Part shown: positions 44,909-56,164 of the stretch, piece after piece
Numbering within the stretch: position 1 is the stretch's first letter
Layout of the letters: every line of letters starts with the position of its first letter
The notes under the pieces: model-generated
What the model was told of the DNA's origin: nothing
Seen by the model: the letters and a program-made list of their open reading frames with translations, nothing else
The model's database searches: none
Program-made: the position numbers and the translations under genes
From: Calamus simplicifolius
Taxonomy: Eukaryota > Streptophyta > Magnoliopsida > Arecales > Arecaceae
DNA: 64,000 nt
NCBI GenBank assembly: GCA_900491605.1
Contig: UESW01004236.1
Span: 1-64,000, forward strand
Direction of reading: 5' to 3'

Positions 44909-45870
44909 TGATGTGGCTAATCAAGCTACGTTACAGTTAACGGAAAGGGCTAACTAACGGAGGCAAAATCAAATTATTAAAGTCATCATAATCCGACGTG
45001 TCGCATCTGCCCTCAGCACCGACTTTAGCATCGGCCTCAAGACCGACTCCAGCGTCGGTCCCAAGACCGACTCCAGCGTCGACCTCCAGCATCGACTTCA
45101 GTGTTGGCCGCAAGACCAACTCCAGCGTCGGTCGCAAGACCGACCCCAGCATCAGCCTCAAGACCGACTCCAACGTTGGTCCCAAGCCCGACTCAAGCGT
45201 CGATCCCATGACCAACTCCAACATTGGCCCCGCACCGACCCTAGAGTCGGCCTCAACACCACACTATCTGTTACCGTCTGCGGCTCCACGTGGCCCTCCC
45301 TACAGCCCCACGTGGTCCACCTGTGGCCCCACATGTCCCACCTACCAATTGTGGTGCACGCCCATCAAGACCTGGCCTACCAACCGTTTGTTTTGCCGTG
45401 CCTAACAGGGCATGGCTCACCAACTCACTGTAGCCACCCATATCAGACAAAGAGGTGGCATATCAGTTTTGACAAGCCAAGTGGTGGACACCACCTATCG
45501 CTGCTGGCCTTATCGCCTGTCCCATATCAGAACAAAGCATTTTGGAATCAACAACTGTCCAAAAAGGGATAAGAGGGACCTCTGACTAGGTATAGGAACC
45601 CCCGCTCTTGATGAGAGAGGACTTCAACTTCTCCAACTTCAAGAATTTCTATAAGTCCTTAGCTAACTCCCCAAAAAAGGGAGAGTTACACTATTGTTTC
45701 ATAGACCACTCACTTAAGCGTCGGAGGGTCCAGTTAGAACAACCGGCCTACGAGGACTTTTGTAGGATCCCAGTTCGAGGTCGAGGCATCGAAAGACTCC
45801 AATCTCCATCCTCACTAACCACCGAGCCTCGAACCTTACCTGACGCTTCAAGAAAGGTGATTTGGCGACA
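44909..45870 (+). repeat. 5' LTR of the Tat element
   Basis: TGATGTGGCTAATCAAGC to TTTGGCGACA, 962 bp. The U3 has the GACTCCAGCGTCGGTCCCAA minisatellite (about 45010-45250). A TATAGGAACC box is near 45591. The five bases before it are AAAAC. Confidence 0.88.
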
Positions 45871-45876
45871 GCAAAT

Positions 45877-45896
45877 TGGCACGCCAAGTAGGGGGG
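45877..45896 (+). other. primer-binding site of the Tat element
   Basis: TGGCACGCCAAGTAGGGGGG starts six bases after the LTR end. The position is right for a PBS; the priming tRNA is not assigned. Confidence 0.7.
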
Positions 45897-45956
45897 ACGA
45901 GAGGCGAAATACCTACAAAGGCCAACAACATATCCCCTTCCCTCTCCAAGAAGAAA

Positions 45957-47160
45957 ATGGCGGTTACACATGCTTAGGAGGCCTCCACCAGCCATGCTAG
46001 GGGGCATCCTCCGTAGGCTGAGCAGCCGGAGGTTAACCTTCCTGCTATGCCTCCACCGCCGCTGCTGGTCACTCAACCCGACCATCTTGCCACTCTTGTA
46101 CAACAAGTTCAAGATCTGATAGCTATGGTCCAGCACTGCAGGAGCAACACTCCATAGCTACACAGTAGCAACCCCAGCTTTCTCCACCTTAGGCCAGCCG
46201 ACAATCCACCCGCGGTAGGCTCCCTTTCCTACGCTGTGTTTCGCTAAGGCCTCACTACCGGGAGGCCTCCAAGAGGCCACGATCTTCCTCCTACCGTTCT
46301 AACAACTCCCCTAAACGATGGTACGGGAAGGAGCCCGAGCGAGGGCATCATCACTGGCGCTACCCCTTCCCTTACTCATCCTTCGGGTCTTCAAGGGAGG
46401 GGTCCTTCTACGGTTAGATCGGCCATCAGGCGGAGCAGCGGCTCAACGAATACAATCAATGGTTAGAGGAGCTTAGCCGCAGGATCACCAATTAGACGGT
46501 GGCAAATTATGACATCCACCCCCCGTTGTCTCACCATATCATGGAGGAGCCAATCTTGACCCAGTTTCGTCTCCCAGCTGGACCCCTACGACAGCACCAC
46601 TGATCCGCTGGACCACTTGAAGAGCTACAAGGTCCTCATGCTGGTCCAGGAAGTGACGACGTGCTTCTCTACGTCGCCTTCCTGGTCACCCTTTGAAAAG
46701 TTGCGCATGCCTGGTACTCCCGCTTACCGCTGCATAATATCACCTCCTTTCGATAGCTAGAGATGGCATTCCTGGCACACTTCGATGCTTGCCGAAGGAT
46801 CCTTTGAGTGGCCAACAACCTGTTCTTCGTCCGGTAGAGGGATGGTGAGTCACTGAAGGACTTTGTGGCCCATTTCAAGGTGGCCACCCTCGAGGTCTAC
46901 CATCTCAATGATTTATGGCCACCCTAGCCCTGAACCGAGGGCTCCGCCCCTCTCGCTTCACCTACTTCCTCGACAAGAAACCCCCCAATTTCTATGCCAA
47001 GCTTCTGAGTCGTGCCCAAAAGTATATCCACGCTGATGAGGCTGATTAATTCCATCTGGAGGGAGGCTTATGGAAGGTCCAGCAAAAGGCAGGTCTGTGC
47101 AGAGCCAAGCGGATCTCGCCCTAAGAGGCCCAAGCCTCCCTGATGATCGGATAATCGGCC
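45957..47160 (+). pseudogene. gag of the Tat element
   Basis: The start is the ATG at 45957 (MAVTHA, then a TAG where Q would fit). A gag leader motif LLVTQPDHLATLVQQVQDL is at about 46053-46115. The retrotransposon gag domain follows in several frames: ILTQFRLP (about 46555), VAHAWYSRLPL (46700), ESLKDFVAHFKVATLEVYHL (about 46848-46908) and FYAKLL (about 46990). The main frame is broken by stops, for example in the 46685-46760 stretch. It would form the capsid. Confidence 0.8.
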
Positions 47161-47559
47161 TCGAAACTTTGCCCCTAAGGAGGAACCTCTCACCCCTCTA
47201 CTCGCCCTGAGGTCCCACATCCTAATGAAGATCGAGGGTAAGCCATACCTCCAGCATCTTGCTCCTCAGAAGTTGGGAGTTCCCCATAATAAGAACCTTT
47301 CCGCTGCTTCCATCGGGACCATGACCACGACATAGAGGATTATCATCACTTGAAGAGAATGATCGAGGAGCTCATTCAGCGAGGATACCTCGGGAAGTTC
47401 ATCCAAAGGGGGCCCCGACTGCTCCAAGCTAGGCATTACCTCCGGCCGCCCAAGATCGCATCGACAATGCCTCGATTGAAAAGACCATGGCCATGATCTC
47501 CTAGGGGGCAGCGACACTTCCAAAAGGCCACAAGGGGACGAGGGAGTAGATACTGTAAT

Positions 47560-48210
47560 CCCCTTTTCTAAAGGGAACCTAGTGGGGGTGGACAATCCTA
47601 ATGATGATAGCATTGTCATGTCCATGACGATCACTAAGCATCCTGTAAAGATGATTCTTATCGATAGTGGAAGCTCGGCCGATATTCTCACTTACGACGC
47701 TTTTGTTCGAATGAATTTATCTTCTGACCCCCTTCAACCTGTGACTACGCCTTTGGTGGGCTTTACCAGAGATTCCATAAAGATGGAGAGAGAGATTACT
47801 CTTTCGGTCATGGCTAGGACATCGCCATGCCAGAGCACGGTTCTCATGAAGTTTTTGGTTGTTTGAGTCCCTCTGGCCTACAATGCCATCCTCAAACGAT
47901 CCAACCTAAATCTCTTGAATGCCATCATCTCCACCAAGCGGTTACTCGTCAAATTCCCTACTAGTGGAGAAATCAAAAAGATGCATGGGGAGCGGAGCCC
48001 GGTGCTGCTCTATTACCGCACAGCTTCTAGCCCTCAAAAGGTGGTCATTCCGCCACCTCCAGAGTTGCTCAATCCTAGAGAGTTCGATAGGAGGGGTGAG
48101 CTGATCAAGCATCTGCTAACCTTCCCACTGGGGGAGGATCCGGTGAAGACGGTCCAGATCAGAGCACTTCTTCCCATGGAGGCGAGAGACCAACTTCTCG
48201 TCTTTTTTTA
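47560..48210 (+). pseudogene. protease region of the Tat element
   Basis: The frame at 47582-47866 contains the aspartic protease motif ILIDSGSSADILTYDAF (about 47653-47703) and continues after one TGA with YNAILKRSNLNLLNAIIST, a typical Tat block, up to 48211. About 400 bases between gag and protease (47160-47560) are a poorly conserved linker with stops. Confidence 0.88.
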
Positions 48211-48990
48211 GGCTAATTCAAACATTTTTGCCTGGTCAATATCAGACATGTCGGGCATACCATCGGAGGTGATTAACCATAAGCTCAACATCGATCCAAA
48301 ATGTTGCCCAGTCTGACAGAAGAAAAGGAGCTTCACCTTCGAGCGGCAGAGAGCCATCGACGAGGAGGTCCACAAGTTGATCACCGTCGGCCACATCCGG
48401 ATGGTGCACTACCCGGACTGGTTGGCCAACATGGTGATGGTCCACATAGCCAACGAAAGTTGAAGGATTTGTATTGACTTCACCGACTTCAACAAGGTGT
48501 GCCCTAAAGACAGCTTTCCACTGCCCAGGATTGACCAACTGGTGGATGCCATGTCTGACCATGAGCTTCTTAGCTTCATGGATGCATTCTCGGGTATAAC
48601 CAGATAAGGATGGACCTGACAGACGAGGAAGCTACTTCCTTTGTGTCTGAGAAGGGTCTCTACTGCTACAAGGCAATGCTCTTCGGACTAAAGAATGGAG
48701 GGGCCATGTACTAGAGGTTGATGAACAAGGTTTTTAAAAGCCAAATCGGGTGCAACATGGAGGTGTACATAGATGACATGTTGACCAAAAGGTTCGCATC
48801 ACCGACCACATTGCTGACTTAACAGAGACCTTTAGCAACCTTTGCTACTATCAGATAAGGCTGAACCCCTGCAAGTACGTATTCGAGGTAACGGTGGGCA
48901 AATTCTTGGGATTCTTGATGATCCAACGAGGGATTGAGGCGAACCTAGAGAAGATCCAAGCCATCCTCGACATGAGACCTCCGACCAATA
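48211..48990 (+). pseudogene. reverse transcriptase of the Tat element
   Basis: Blocks in order: IFAWSISDMSGI, FERQRAIDEEVHKLITVGHI, ICIDFTDFNKVCPKDSFPLP, LSFMDAFSGI, YCYKAMLFGLKN and the catalytic MEVYIDDML (about 48759-48780), which is intact. Frameshifts occur near 48600 and after 48785, and TAG/TGA codons near 48211, 48315, 48463 and 48712. Confidence 0.9.
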
Positions 48991-49530
48991 AAAAGAGGTG
49001 CAACATCTAACTGGGAGGATAGCAGCTCTGAGCAGGTTCTTTTCGAAGTTGGTCGAGCGATGCCTGCCCTTCTTCAAGGCATTGCGGAAGATAAGCGGCT
49101 TCGAGTGGATGGAAGAGTGTCAGAAAGCTTTCAAAGGGTTGAAGGAATTCTTGTCTATCCCGTCACTGCTATCGAAGCCGAGGGAAGGGGAAGACCTCTT
49201 CCTCTATCTCACTGCCTCCTCGGAGGCGGTCAGCTTCATCCTTGTCCATGTGGACCATGATGGAGTACAAAGATCGATCTACTACACCAGCAAAGTGCTT
49301 CATGATGTGAAGACCAGATATTCTAGATCGAAGAAGATCATTTTTGCACTAATAGTCTTCACTTAACATCTTAGGCCCTATTTCTAAGCACAGTTGATTG
49401 TGGTGCTCATGGACCAACCTCTAAAGGCGATCCTATCTCATTCTAACACCTTCGGTTGGCTGGCTAAGTAGGTGGTCATGTTGGGGGAGTTTGATTAGTC
49501 ATTCCGATCGAGGTTGGCCATGAAGTCTCA
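48991..49530 (+). pseudogene. first RNase H region of the Tat element
   Basis: The frame from 48998 to 49366 reads LTGRIAALSRFFSKLVERC, EECQKAFKGLKEFL, YLTASSEAVSFILV and SIYYTSKVLHDVKTRYS. It corresponds to the degenerated ancestral RNase H of Ty3/gypsy elements. Stops follow at about 49364 and 49468. Confidence 0.85.
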
Positions 49531-50359
49531 AGTCTTAGCAGATTTCTTGGTCGAGGACACTTGGATCAGAGAACAGTCAGAAGAACCCTATGCGACACCC
49601 TTGGATGCTGTGCCTGACGAGGCAGGAGAGGATTGGATCCTCCATATAGATGGAGCATCGAATTCCCAAGGAAGCAGAGCAGGCCTCATCCTCGCAAGTC
49701 TGAAGGGGATGGTGGTAGAGTATGCCCTTTGGTTTCTCTTCCAAGCTACCAACAACCAAGTCGAGTACGAAGCCTTGCTAGCAAGGATAAAGCTCATGAG
49801 GAAGCTCAAAGTAAAGTGCCTCAGAGCCTTTATCAACTCCCAGCTCATCTTCAGACAAATCACTAGAGAGTACGAGGCCCGATTGCCCACCATGTCCCAA
49901 TATCTGAGTAAGATCCAATCACAGACCTCATTCTTTACTCATTTTAGCATCAGCTACATACCTAGGAGCGAGAATGCCAGAGCCAATGCCTTATCCCGCC
50001 TGGCTACCTCAGTGGACGGGGCTCTAGGGAGGACGTATGTGGAGCATCTAGAGGTCCCGAGCATCGATGCAGTGGAAGAAGCTTTGCCAGTCAGCCAGAA
50101 ACCTACCTGGATGGATGCTTACATCTGTTACCTTATCGATGACACCCTTTCCACTGATCATGCAAAGGACAAGCTACTCAAGTGGAGAGATTCCAAGTTT
50201 CTAGTGCTGGACAGGTGGCTGTATCGAAGATCCTTCTCTTATCCCCTCCTCAAATGTGTTGGCCCTGCAAACATTGACTACATCCTCCATGAGATCCATG
50301 AAGGCATTTGTGGGAACCATCTGGGGGGCAAAGTGCTGGCATACAAGGCTCTGCGCTAA
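49514..50359 (+). pseudogene. archaeal-like second RNase H and integrase zinc finger of the Tat element
   Basis: The 281-codon frame contains DWILHIDGASNSQGSRAGLI (about 49631-49691), NNQVEYEALLARIKLMRKL and INSQLIFRQI. These supply D, E and D of an archaeal/plant-type RNase H, the extra domain that marks Tat and Ogre elements. After SENARANALSRLA comes the linker and the start of the HHCC finger (IDYILHEIHEGICGNHLGGK). It is the longest intact part of the element. Confidence 0.92.
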
Positions 50360-51320
50360 GGGTACTATTGGCTAACCATGCAGGAGGATGCCGTTGAGTT
50401 GGTTCGAAAGTACTATAGCTGTCAGCGACACGCCAACATCCAGCGGCAACCAACCTTCCAACTGAGTCCACTATCAACTCCATGGCCCTTTGCCCAATGG
50501 GGAATGAATATCCTAGGGCCATTCCCCCTAGCCTTTGATCAACGAAAGTTTTTACTCGAAGCCATCGATCACTTTACCAAGTGGGCAGAGGCCGAAGCAC
50601 TGGCAAAGATCACCGAGAGCAAGGTGAGGTCTTTATTTTGAAAATCCATTATCTGTTAGTTGGGGCTACCCCACACTCTAATCACTGACAACACCGGTAG
50701 TTCGACAATGCCCCCTTCAAGAAATTATGTATCGAGCTGGGTATTTACCAGTGATTCACTTCTATCAGCCATCAGCAAATAAATGGAGCGGCCAAGGTTA
50801 TGAACTGTACCATCCTTCAAAGGCTCAAAACGTGGCTAGACGAGTTCAAAGGGAGGTGGATGGAGGAGCTCCCAAATGTGCTATAGGCATCTCACATGAT
50901 GCCGCAAACTCCCACTGGAGAGACTCCCTTCAGCCTTGTGTTTGGGTCAGAGGCTATCATCCCCGTGGAGATCGACATCCCCAACCACCACGTGGAGTCA
51001 TACGATGAGGAGGACAACCCTAGTCAACTACGAGCCAACCTCGACTTCATCGAGGAGGCACGTGATCGGGCGCAACTTAAGATGGCTGCCTGTCGTCAAA
51101 GAGCTGCAAAGTACTATAATGCCCGCATTCGTTTCAAAGCATTTCTCCTCGGGGACCTGGTTCTCAGACAAGCTGAAGTCTCAAAGCCTACAGAAGGAGG
51201 CAAGATATCCCCAAACTAGGAGGGGCCCTACTGGATCACTGAGATGCTTCATCGCAGAGCATACCGGATCGAAGGACTAGATGGAAGGCCGATCCCCTGC
51301 ACTTGGAATGCGGACAACCT
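50360..51320 (+). pseudogene. integrase of the Tat element
   Basis: The finger ends CQRHANIQRQP (50420-50452). The core starts WGMNILGPFPLAFDQRKFL, where Tat integrases normally have WGMD, so the first catalytic Asp appears as Asn (AAT, about 50507-50509). LITDN (about 50679) carries the second acid, and the E region near 50800 is frameshifted. The C-terminal part reads ETPFSLVFGSEAIIPVEI and ends near PCTWNADNLYRYYQ (51300-51340). Confidence 0.88.
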
Positions 51321-51412
51321 CTACCGGTACTATCAATGATGTACACACTCAGCTAATTAAAATAAAGATAAGTTTGAGTATCCCTTCCTGTCAGCTATGC
51401 AAGATGGGGTTG

Positions 51413-51640
51413 AAAAGGCTCCCGAACTTGGTCTCAAAGACTCTCGGGTCATCCTTCGGGGTTCAAAAGGCTCCCGAGCTTGGTCTCAAAGACTCGCGAG
51501 TCACCCTCTGGAGTTCAAAAGGCTTCCGAGCTTGGTCTCAAAGACTCTTGGGTCACCCTTCAGGATTTAAAAGGCTCCTGAGCTTGGTCTCAAAGACTCT
51601 CGGGTCACTCTTAGAAGTTCAAAAGGGGCTCTCGATCCCG
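51413..51640. repeat. 52-bp tandem repeat downstream of pol
   Basis: AAAAGGCTCCCGAGCTTGGT-type units start at 51413, 51465, 51517, 51569 and 51621, exactly 52 bp apart. Tandem repeats between pol and the 3' LTR are common in Tat/Ogre elements. Confidence 0.92.
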
Positions 51641-51770
51641 CCTCAAGACCGACTTCAACGTTGGCCTTAAAGACCGACTCAGCATCGGCCTCAAAGACCA
51701 ACTCTAGCATCGGCCTCAAACATTGACCTTAAGACCAACTCCAGCATCACTCAATAACAACCAAGAGCAT
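51641..51770. repeat. LTR-like minisatellite between pol and the antisense ORF
   Basis: GACCGACTYCARCATCGGCCTCAAA units similar to those of the LTR U3 occur here inside the internal region, about five copies. Confidence 0.75.
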
Positions 51771-51989
51771 ATGGCCGACAGCCATCAGATTGCACAGCCC
51801 AGTCATGAATTCGCACAAGTATGAAGCGAGGGACAATAGAACATGCTACAAAAGCCACAAAAGCTAAGAGACTCAAAGATTCAAAAGAAAATTTATTTTT
51901 CATTAATTGCCAAAAAGTTTACAAAATTGCCAACTCAAGTCGGACCTCGGTACAAAGGCAAAACAAAGAGAAAAGGCAAAGTCTTCATG

Positions 51990-52306
51990 GCTTGATGGGT
52001 GTCGGTCCATCGTCGACTGGGGCAGACCCATCATCGGCTGATCTCTCCACTACCAGCGGCCCCTCTGACTCCTCATCGTTATCAGGTTCAAGGTCATCGA
52101 GGCCCGCGATGCGCCTTGTAGGTAAACTCCAACAGAGGCCTCCGCTAGCTCATCTTCAAAGACAGCAGAGCTCTGGCAGTGCTCTACTTTCTTCGTGGCC
52201 CTCCTCTCGGCTATAGCCGCCCTCTCCTCGGTGGTTCGTGCTGCTGCCTCCATCTCTGAGGCCTTCGTAATTGCCTCACGCATTTCAGTCGCGATGTTGA
52301 AAGTCG
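51990..52306 (-). pseudogene. C-terminal part of the antisense Tat ORF
   Basis: The minus-strand frame (to 52050) reads FNIATEMREAITKASEMEAA, RTTEERAAIAERRATKKVEH and FEDELAEASVG, a strongly helical, coiled-coil-like stretch. A one-base shift near 52130 leads to an acidic tail (DDLEPDNDEESEG, VDDGPTPIKP) that ends in TGA at about 51990. The 5' part is lost at the 52306 breakpoint. A possible N-terminus of the same family is at 1-36. The function is unknown. The first ten residues of the listed frame (52340-52307) belong to the R repeat. Confidence 0.6.
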
Positions 52307-53896
52307 CGATAAAAAATTCGATCCCTTTGTAATTGATCAATCCCTATACAGTTTCTTAATGGATCAAGATATATATATATATATATTGATTTAAAATTTA
52401 TTATAAAATTTATTATATTTTAAGATATTAACCATTATGATTTATATAAATTAAAATTTTAATTTGAATTGCATGATTAAAATTTTTTTAATTAAATTTA
52501 TAATTAGTACTTATTTTCACTATTTTCAAGAGTAGTCTCGATTAAAAATCTCTTAAGATAGTAGCAAATGAATGAGCAATTAATCCGCAGACTTTAAAGT
52601 ACCTACGTAGATCAGCCGCATATAAACAACTGAAATTATACTTCAATATTTTACTTCATCACACCTGATGATTAATAAAAAAACATAAAACAAACTCGGA
52701 AGAAAAAAAAAGATCAGAGTTGCTGGATGTTGCTCTCAGCCTTGAATTAAAGTGCTGGGTTACACTAAAGCAAGCCCAAAATATAAAATTATTATAATTA
52801 ATAAATCTTTTGTCCGGTGTGTGATCGGCCGCTGAGTCCCTCCATGCTCTAGCAAGCCTGTTGCATGTTGGGAACGATCCAGAACGCCGGTACCGGTGGC
52901 CTCGATCTGTCCAGATCAACGCTGCTGGACATCGTTCTCAGCCTCGACGTTGTCGTCACCCTCCGCATTCCATTGAGCATGCCCTTCATGTGCCTTTATA
53001 ATCGTTTGGCCGAAGATGGTCCCACCGCTGGGCCCTCTAGGCTGCAAGGCGGCCACTTCCACCTGCAATTCCATGGCGTCCCCGCCATACCTTCCTCCTC
53101 TCACAATCTTAACCACCTCCATCTTATTTCCGGTAGGTGGTGCGGAGCCCGAGAGGGTGCCCTTTTATGGTGGAATCTTTAGGTACGGGTGGTATCGGAC
53201 GTTGCAGTAAGTGAAGGCCTCGCTCGGACCCTCTCCGGCATACTCCGGCCGTGGCGGTGTCCGCGAAAGGACGGCATCGAGAGCTTCTCTCGGCTCTCGG
53301 TTCTTACGGCGCGCTTTCGAAGGCTGGCTTGCTTGCTTGCTTTTTTTTATAGGCAATGCATTCAATGGGGTAGATGGTTCGAGACACTGCATGAATTGAA
53401 TTCATGGGAAAATTCGAGACACTGGCCTCCTTAGTGGCGAAGGTTTCAGATGGCCACGAGCTCTTGCACGCCCCTGGATACGCCTTGGAGGTAATAATAT
53501 TGAGTTGCATTGCAGTTAGATTTTATTGTCACGCGCTATCGTATGTCCTTAGCGGCAAAGGTTTCAGATGGCCACGCGTTTTTGCGCACCCTGGCGAGCA
53601 TTCTAGAATGCGGATAGATATGAATTTGATATGGTGGAATCTCTTAGATGCTGATCGTATATTCTCGTTCATGATTTTAGATGCATTTGTGGGTCTTGTT
53701 TGGCTTAGACAGCATTTGGTTTTCTCTTAGTTTGCATTGGTTCTTTTGGATTCCCACAGGAATGTGGGTATCGTTTGCTTACCTCTCTTTATATCTTTTT
53801 CTTATCATGGGGACAGGCATTGATATTTTTGTGATGTAAGTATGAGTATTATAGTGATCTATTTGCGTCCAACTAATTTTAACTGTTGTTTTAGGA
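52307..53896. repeat. R repeat, copy 6
   Basis: Practically identical to 16137-17743, with a shorter (TA)n at 52370-52386. The minus-strand TATA (near 53342-53354) and ATG (53122) are conserved. Confidence 0.88.
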
Positions 53897-54220
53897 GCTT
53901 ATCTTAAATTTTGCTAGTTCTTGCCGGGCGCTGTTGAGTAGATATTATTTGGGTGGTTCGTTCGCTGGTCTTGATTGGGTTTAAGTAAGATGTTGAGCTA
54001 ATCATGCACCAAGAACGTTCACCCAATTCAACCCAAGGTTTTGTGAGTTGGGTGTTAAAAATAAGCTTATAGGATGGGTCCGGGTAATCAAAAATAAAAA
54101 GCCAGTCTAAACTGATATCCAAATAACCAACTCAACTAAAATTTGGTAGGCTTTAATGTTCTAAAAAAATAAAAATCCAAATTAAATACTACATAAGTTT
54201 TAGTTTTTTTTTTTTGAATG
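53897..54220. repeat. T repeat, copy 3
   Basis: Near-identical to 17744-18060. Confidence 0.8.
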
Positions 54221-54269
54221 TAGTGGCTAAGCTTGGGATTGGCTCTTTGAGATTAGATTAGGCCTCATA

Positions 54270-54729
54270 AATTTTTTTTTATTTTACTATTAGCTAATGA
54301 ATTTTTATTTCAGATTGATAAATCATGGAGTATGTATATTTTATAATTTCAACCTTAACCTGCTTCTCTTGGTTATAATCTTCTGCACTCAAAAAAATGA
54401 GGACACGTTCTGCCCATGAACAGATTAGTTTTAGTTTTTTTTTCTTTTGTGGCCCACGTTAACTTATAAATAATTTTATTATTTATTTATTTTAAATAAT
54501 AATTATGATTTAATAAATATAATAACTAATTTTTTTTATTAATTTATTTTTTTGAAAGTTATTTTTTATAATATATTTTTTATAGAAAGATGAGAAGAGA
54601 GATTTAATGTATTATCAGATTAGTCCTCTCTCGTCATATAGGAAGATGTGAAAAGATTTAATATAATATTAGATTGATCCTCCCTCTCCATATATATAGC
54701 ATGCTTTTATCATCAAAAACGAATAAGGA

Positions 54730-54765
<36 letters not shown>

Positions 54766-55128
54766 AATTCAATCCCTTCGTAATTGATCAATCCTATACA
54801 ATTTCTTAATGGATCAAGATATACTTTTTTTCATTTAAGATTTATTATAAAAATAATTTTATTTTAAGATGTTGACCATTATGATTTGTAAAAATTAGAA
54901 TTTAAATTGCATGATTAATTTTTTTTAATTGGATTTATAATTAGTACTCATCGACACCATTTTCGAGAGTAATTTTGTTTAAAAATCTCTTAAGACAATA
55001 GCGGTGGAATAAGCGATTAATCCGCAAACTTTTAAGCACATCCATTAGAAGATCAGCCAGATATAAACAACTAATATTATACTTCAATATTTTACTTCAT
55101 CACGACCTGATGAATAATAAAAAAATAT
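54270..55128. repeat. R repeat, copy 7, AT-rich half
   Basis: Near-identical to 18110-18969. The (GAAA)n tract at 54730-54766 differs in length. Confidence 0.85.
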
Positions 55129-55775
55129 CACTATCAGAAATCAGCCTGTCACCAAGGAATATCACTAAAGGATATGCCACTTAGAAAATTACCAAGGGAC
55201 TAGAAAGGGATTTTCAAGGGATTTTAAATTACATTCAAAATTTAGTTTCAGTAAGGAATCTCTAAGGGATTTGCTAGGAATATTTTTCTTGATAATTTCC
55301 TTGGAAATTCCTTGGTAATATGTAAGGGATTAGTGAGTGATTATTTAAATAATTTTTAGCAAAGGACTTATAAGAAAAGTTGGTCTCTTAGAGGGATTAA
55401 TTCTTCCCTTAGTGCTGGTAAGATATTTTTAAAAATAAAAAATGATATCAAAGAAGAATTTTTTCTTAAAATTTTTTTATTAATTTTAAAATCTTGTACC
55501 AACTATATCTTATTTTAGATTGGTCTAGCGGCTAGCCTTTTAACTCTTTGGTCTTTTATGCCTCTATTAAATGGTTGAACAGTCAGCACATTGGTGCAAT
55601 GGTAAGGTGCTCGTTCCGTAATTAGCTAGTTGAGAATCCAATTTTTAACAAAAAAATTTCTTGATGAATCGATTACCAAGGGATTTCTGAGTGCATTTTG
55701 GTACTCATCACCAATTTTTTTTGACTTTCATCAACAAATTTTGTTTCTCGTTTGAAACATTAAATTTTAGTAGTG
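55129..55775. mobile_element. 647-bp non-autonomous CACTA-type element, second copy
   Basis: CACTATCAGAAATC to TAGTAGTG, the same insertion as 18970-19619 carried along by the duplication (same flanks TAT/CAT). It differs by a few substitutions and single-base indels. The tRNA-like stretch is at about 55587-55642. Confidence 0.78.
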
Positions 55776-56164
55776 CATAAATCAAACTCACAAATAAAAA
55801 AAAAAGCTATTACAATTTGCCGGACGTTGCTCTCAGCCTTGAATGAAAGGGCTTGGGTTGCACTAAAGCAAGCTCAAAAAATAAAACTATTACAATTAAT
55901 AAATCTTTTGTCCGATGTGTGATCGGCCGCCAAGTCCCTCCATGTTCTTTGTCAATGGCTCTAGAAAGCTTGTTACTGTTGCGAATGGTGCTGAACGCCG
56001 GTACCCATGGCCTCGATCTCTCAAAATCAAGGCTGTTGGATGTCGCTCTCGGCCTTAAGATAAAGGGCTGGCTAGGTTACACATAAAGCAAGCTCAAAAA
56101 TAAAACTATTACAATTAATAACCGAGTCCCACCATGGTCTTTTTCAATGACTCTAGCAAGCTTG
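55776..56164. repeat. R repeat, copy 7, right part
   Basis: Homologous to 19620-20001 but retaining CTCAAAAATAAAACTATTAC at 56093, which copy 1 has lost. Confidence 0.8.

Larger units (their letters stand above)
44909..52306 (+). mobile_element. Tat-type Ty3/gypsy retrotransposon, 3' truncated
   Basis: The order is 5' LTR, primer site, gag, protease, RT, RNase H, a second archaeal-like RNase H, integrase, tandem repeats and an antisense ORF. The second RNase H and the antisense ORF are hallmarks of the Tat lineage. The element stops inside the antisense ORF at about 52306, where R-repeat sequence begins without a 3' LTR. Many stops and frameshifts show it is inactive. Confidence 0.93.

Noticed and set aside
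45998..46136. Minus-strand 140-codon frame at the gag start of the Tat element
   Set aside because: Shadow of the plus-strand gag leader, which has recognisable gag motifs.
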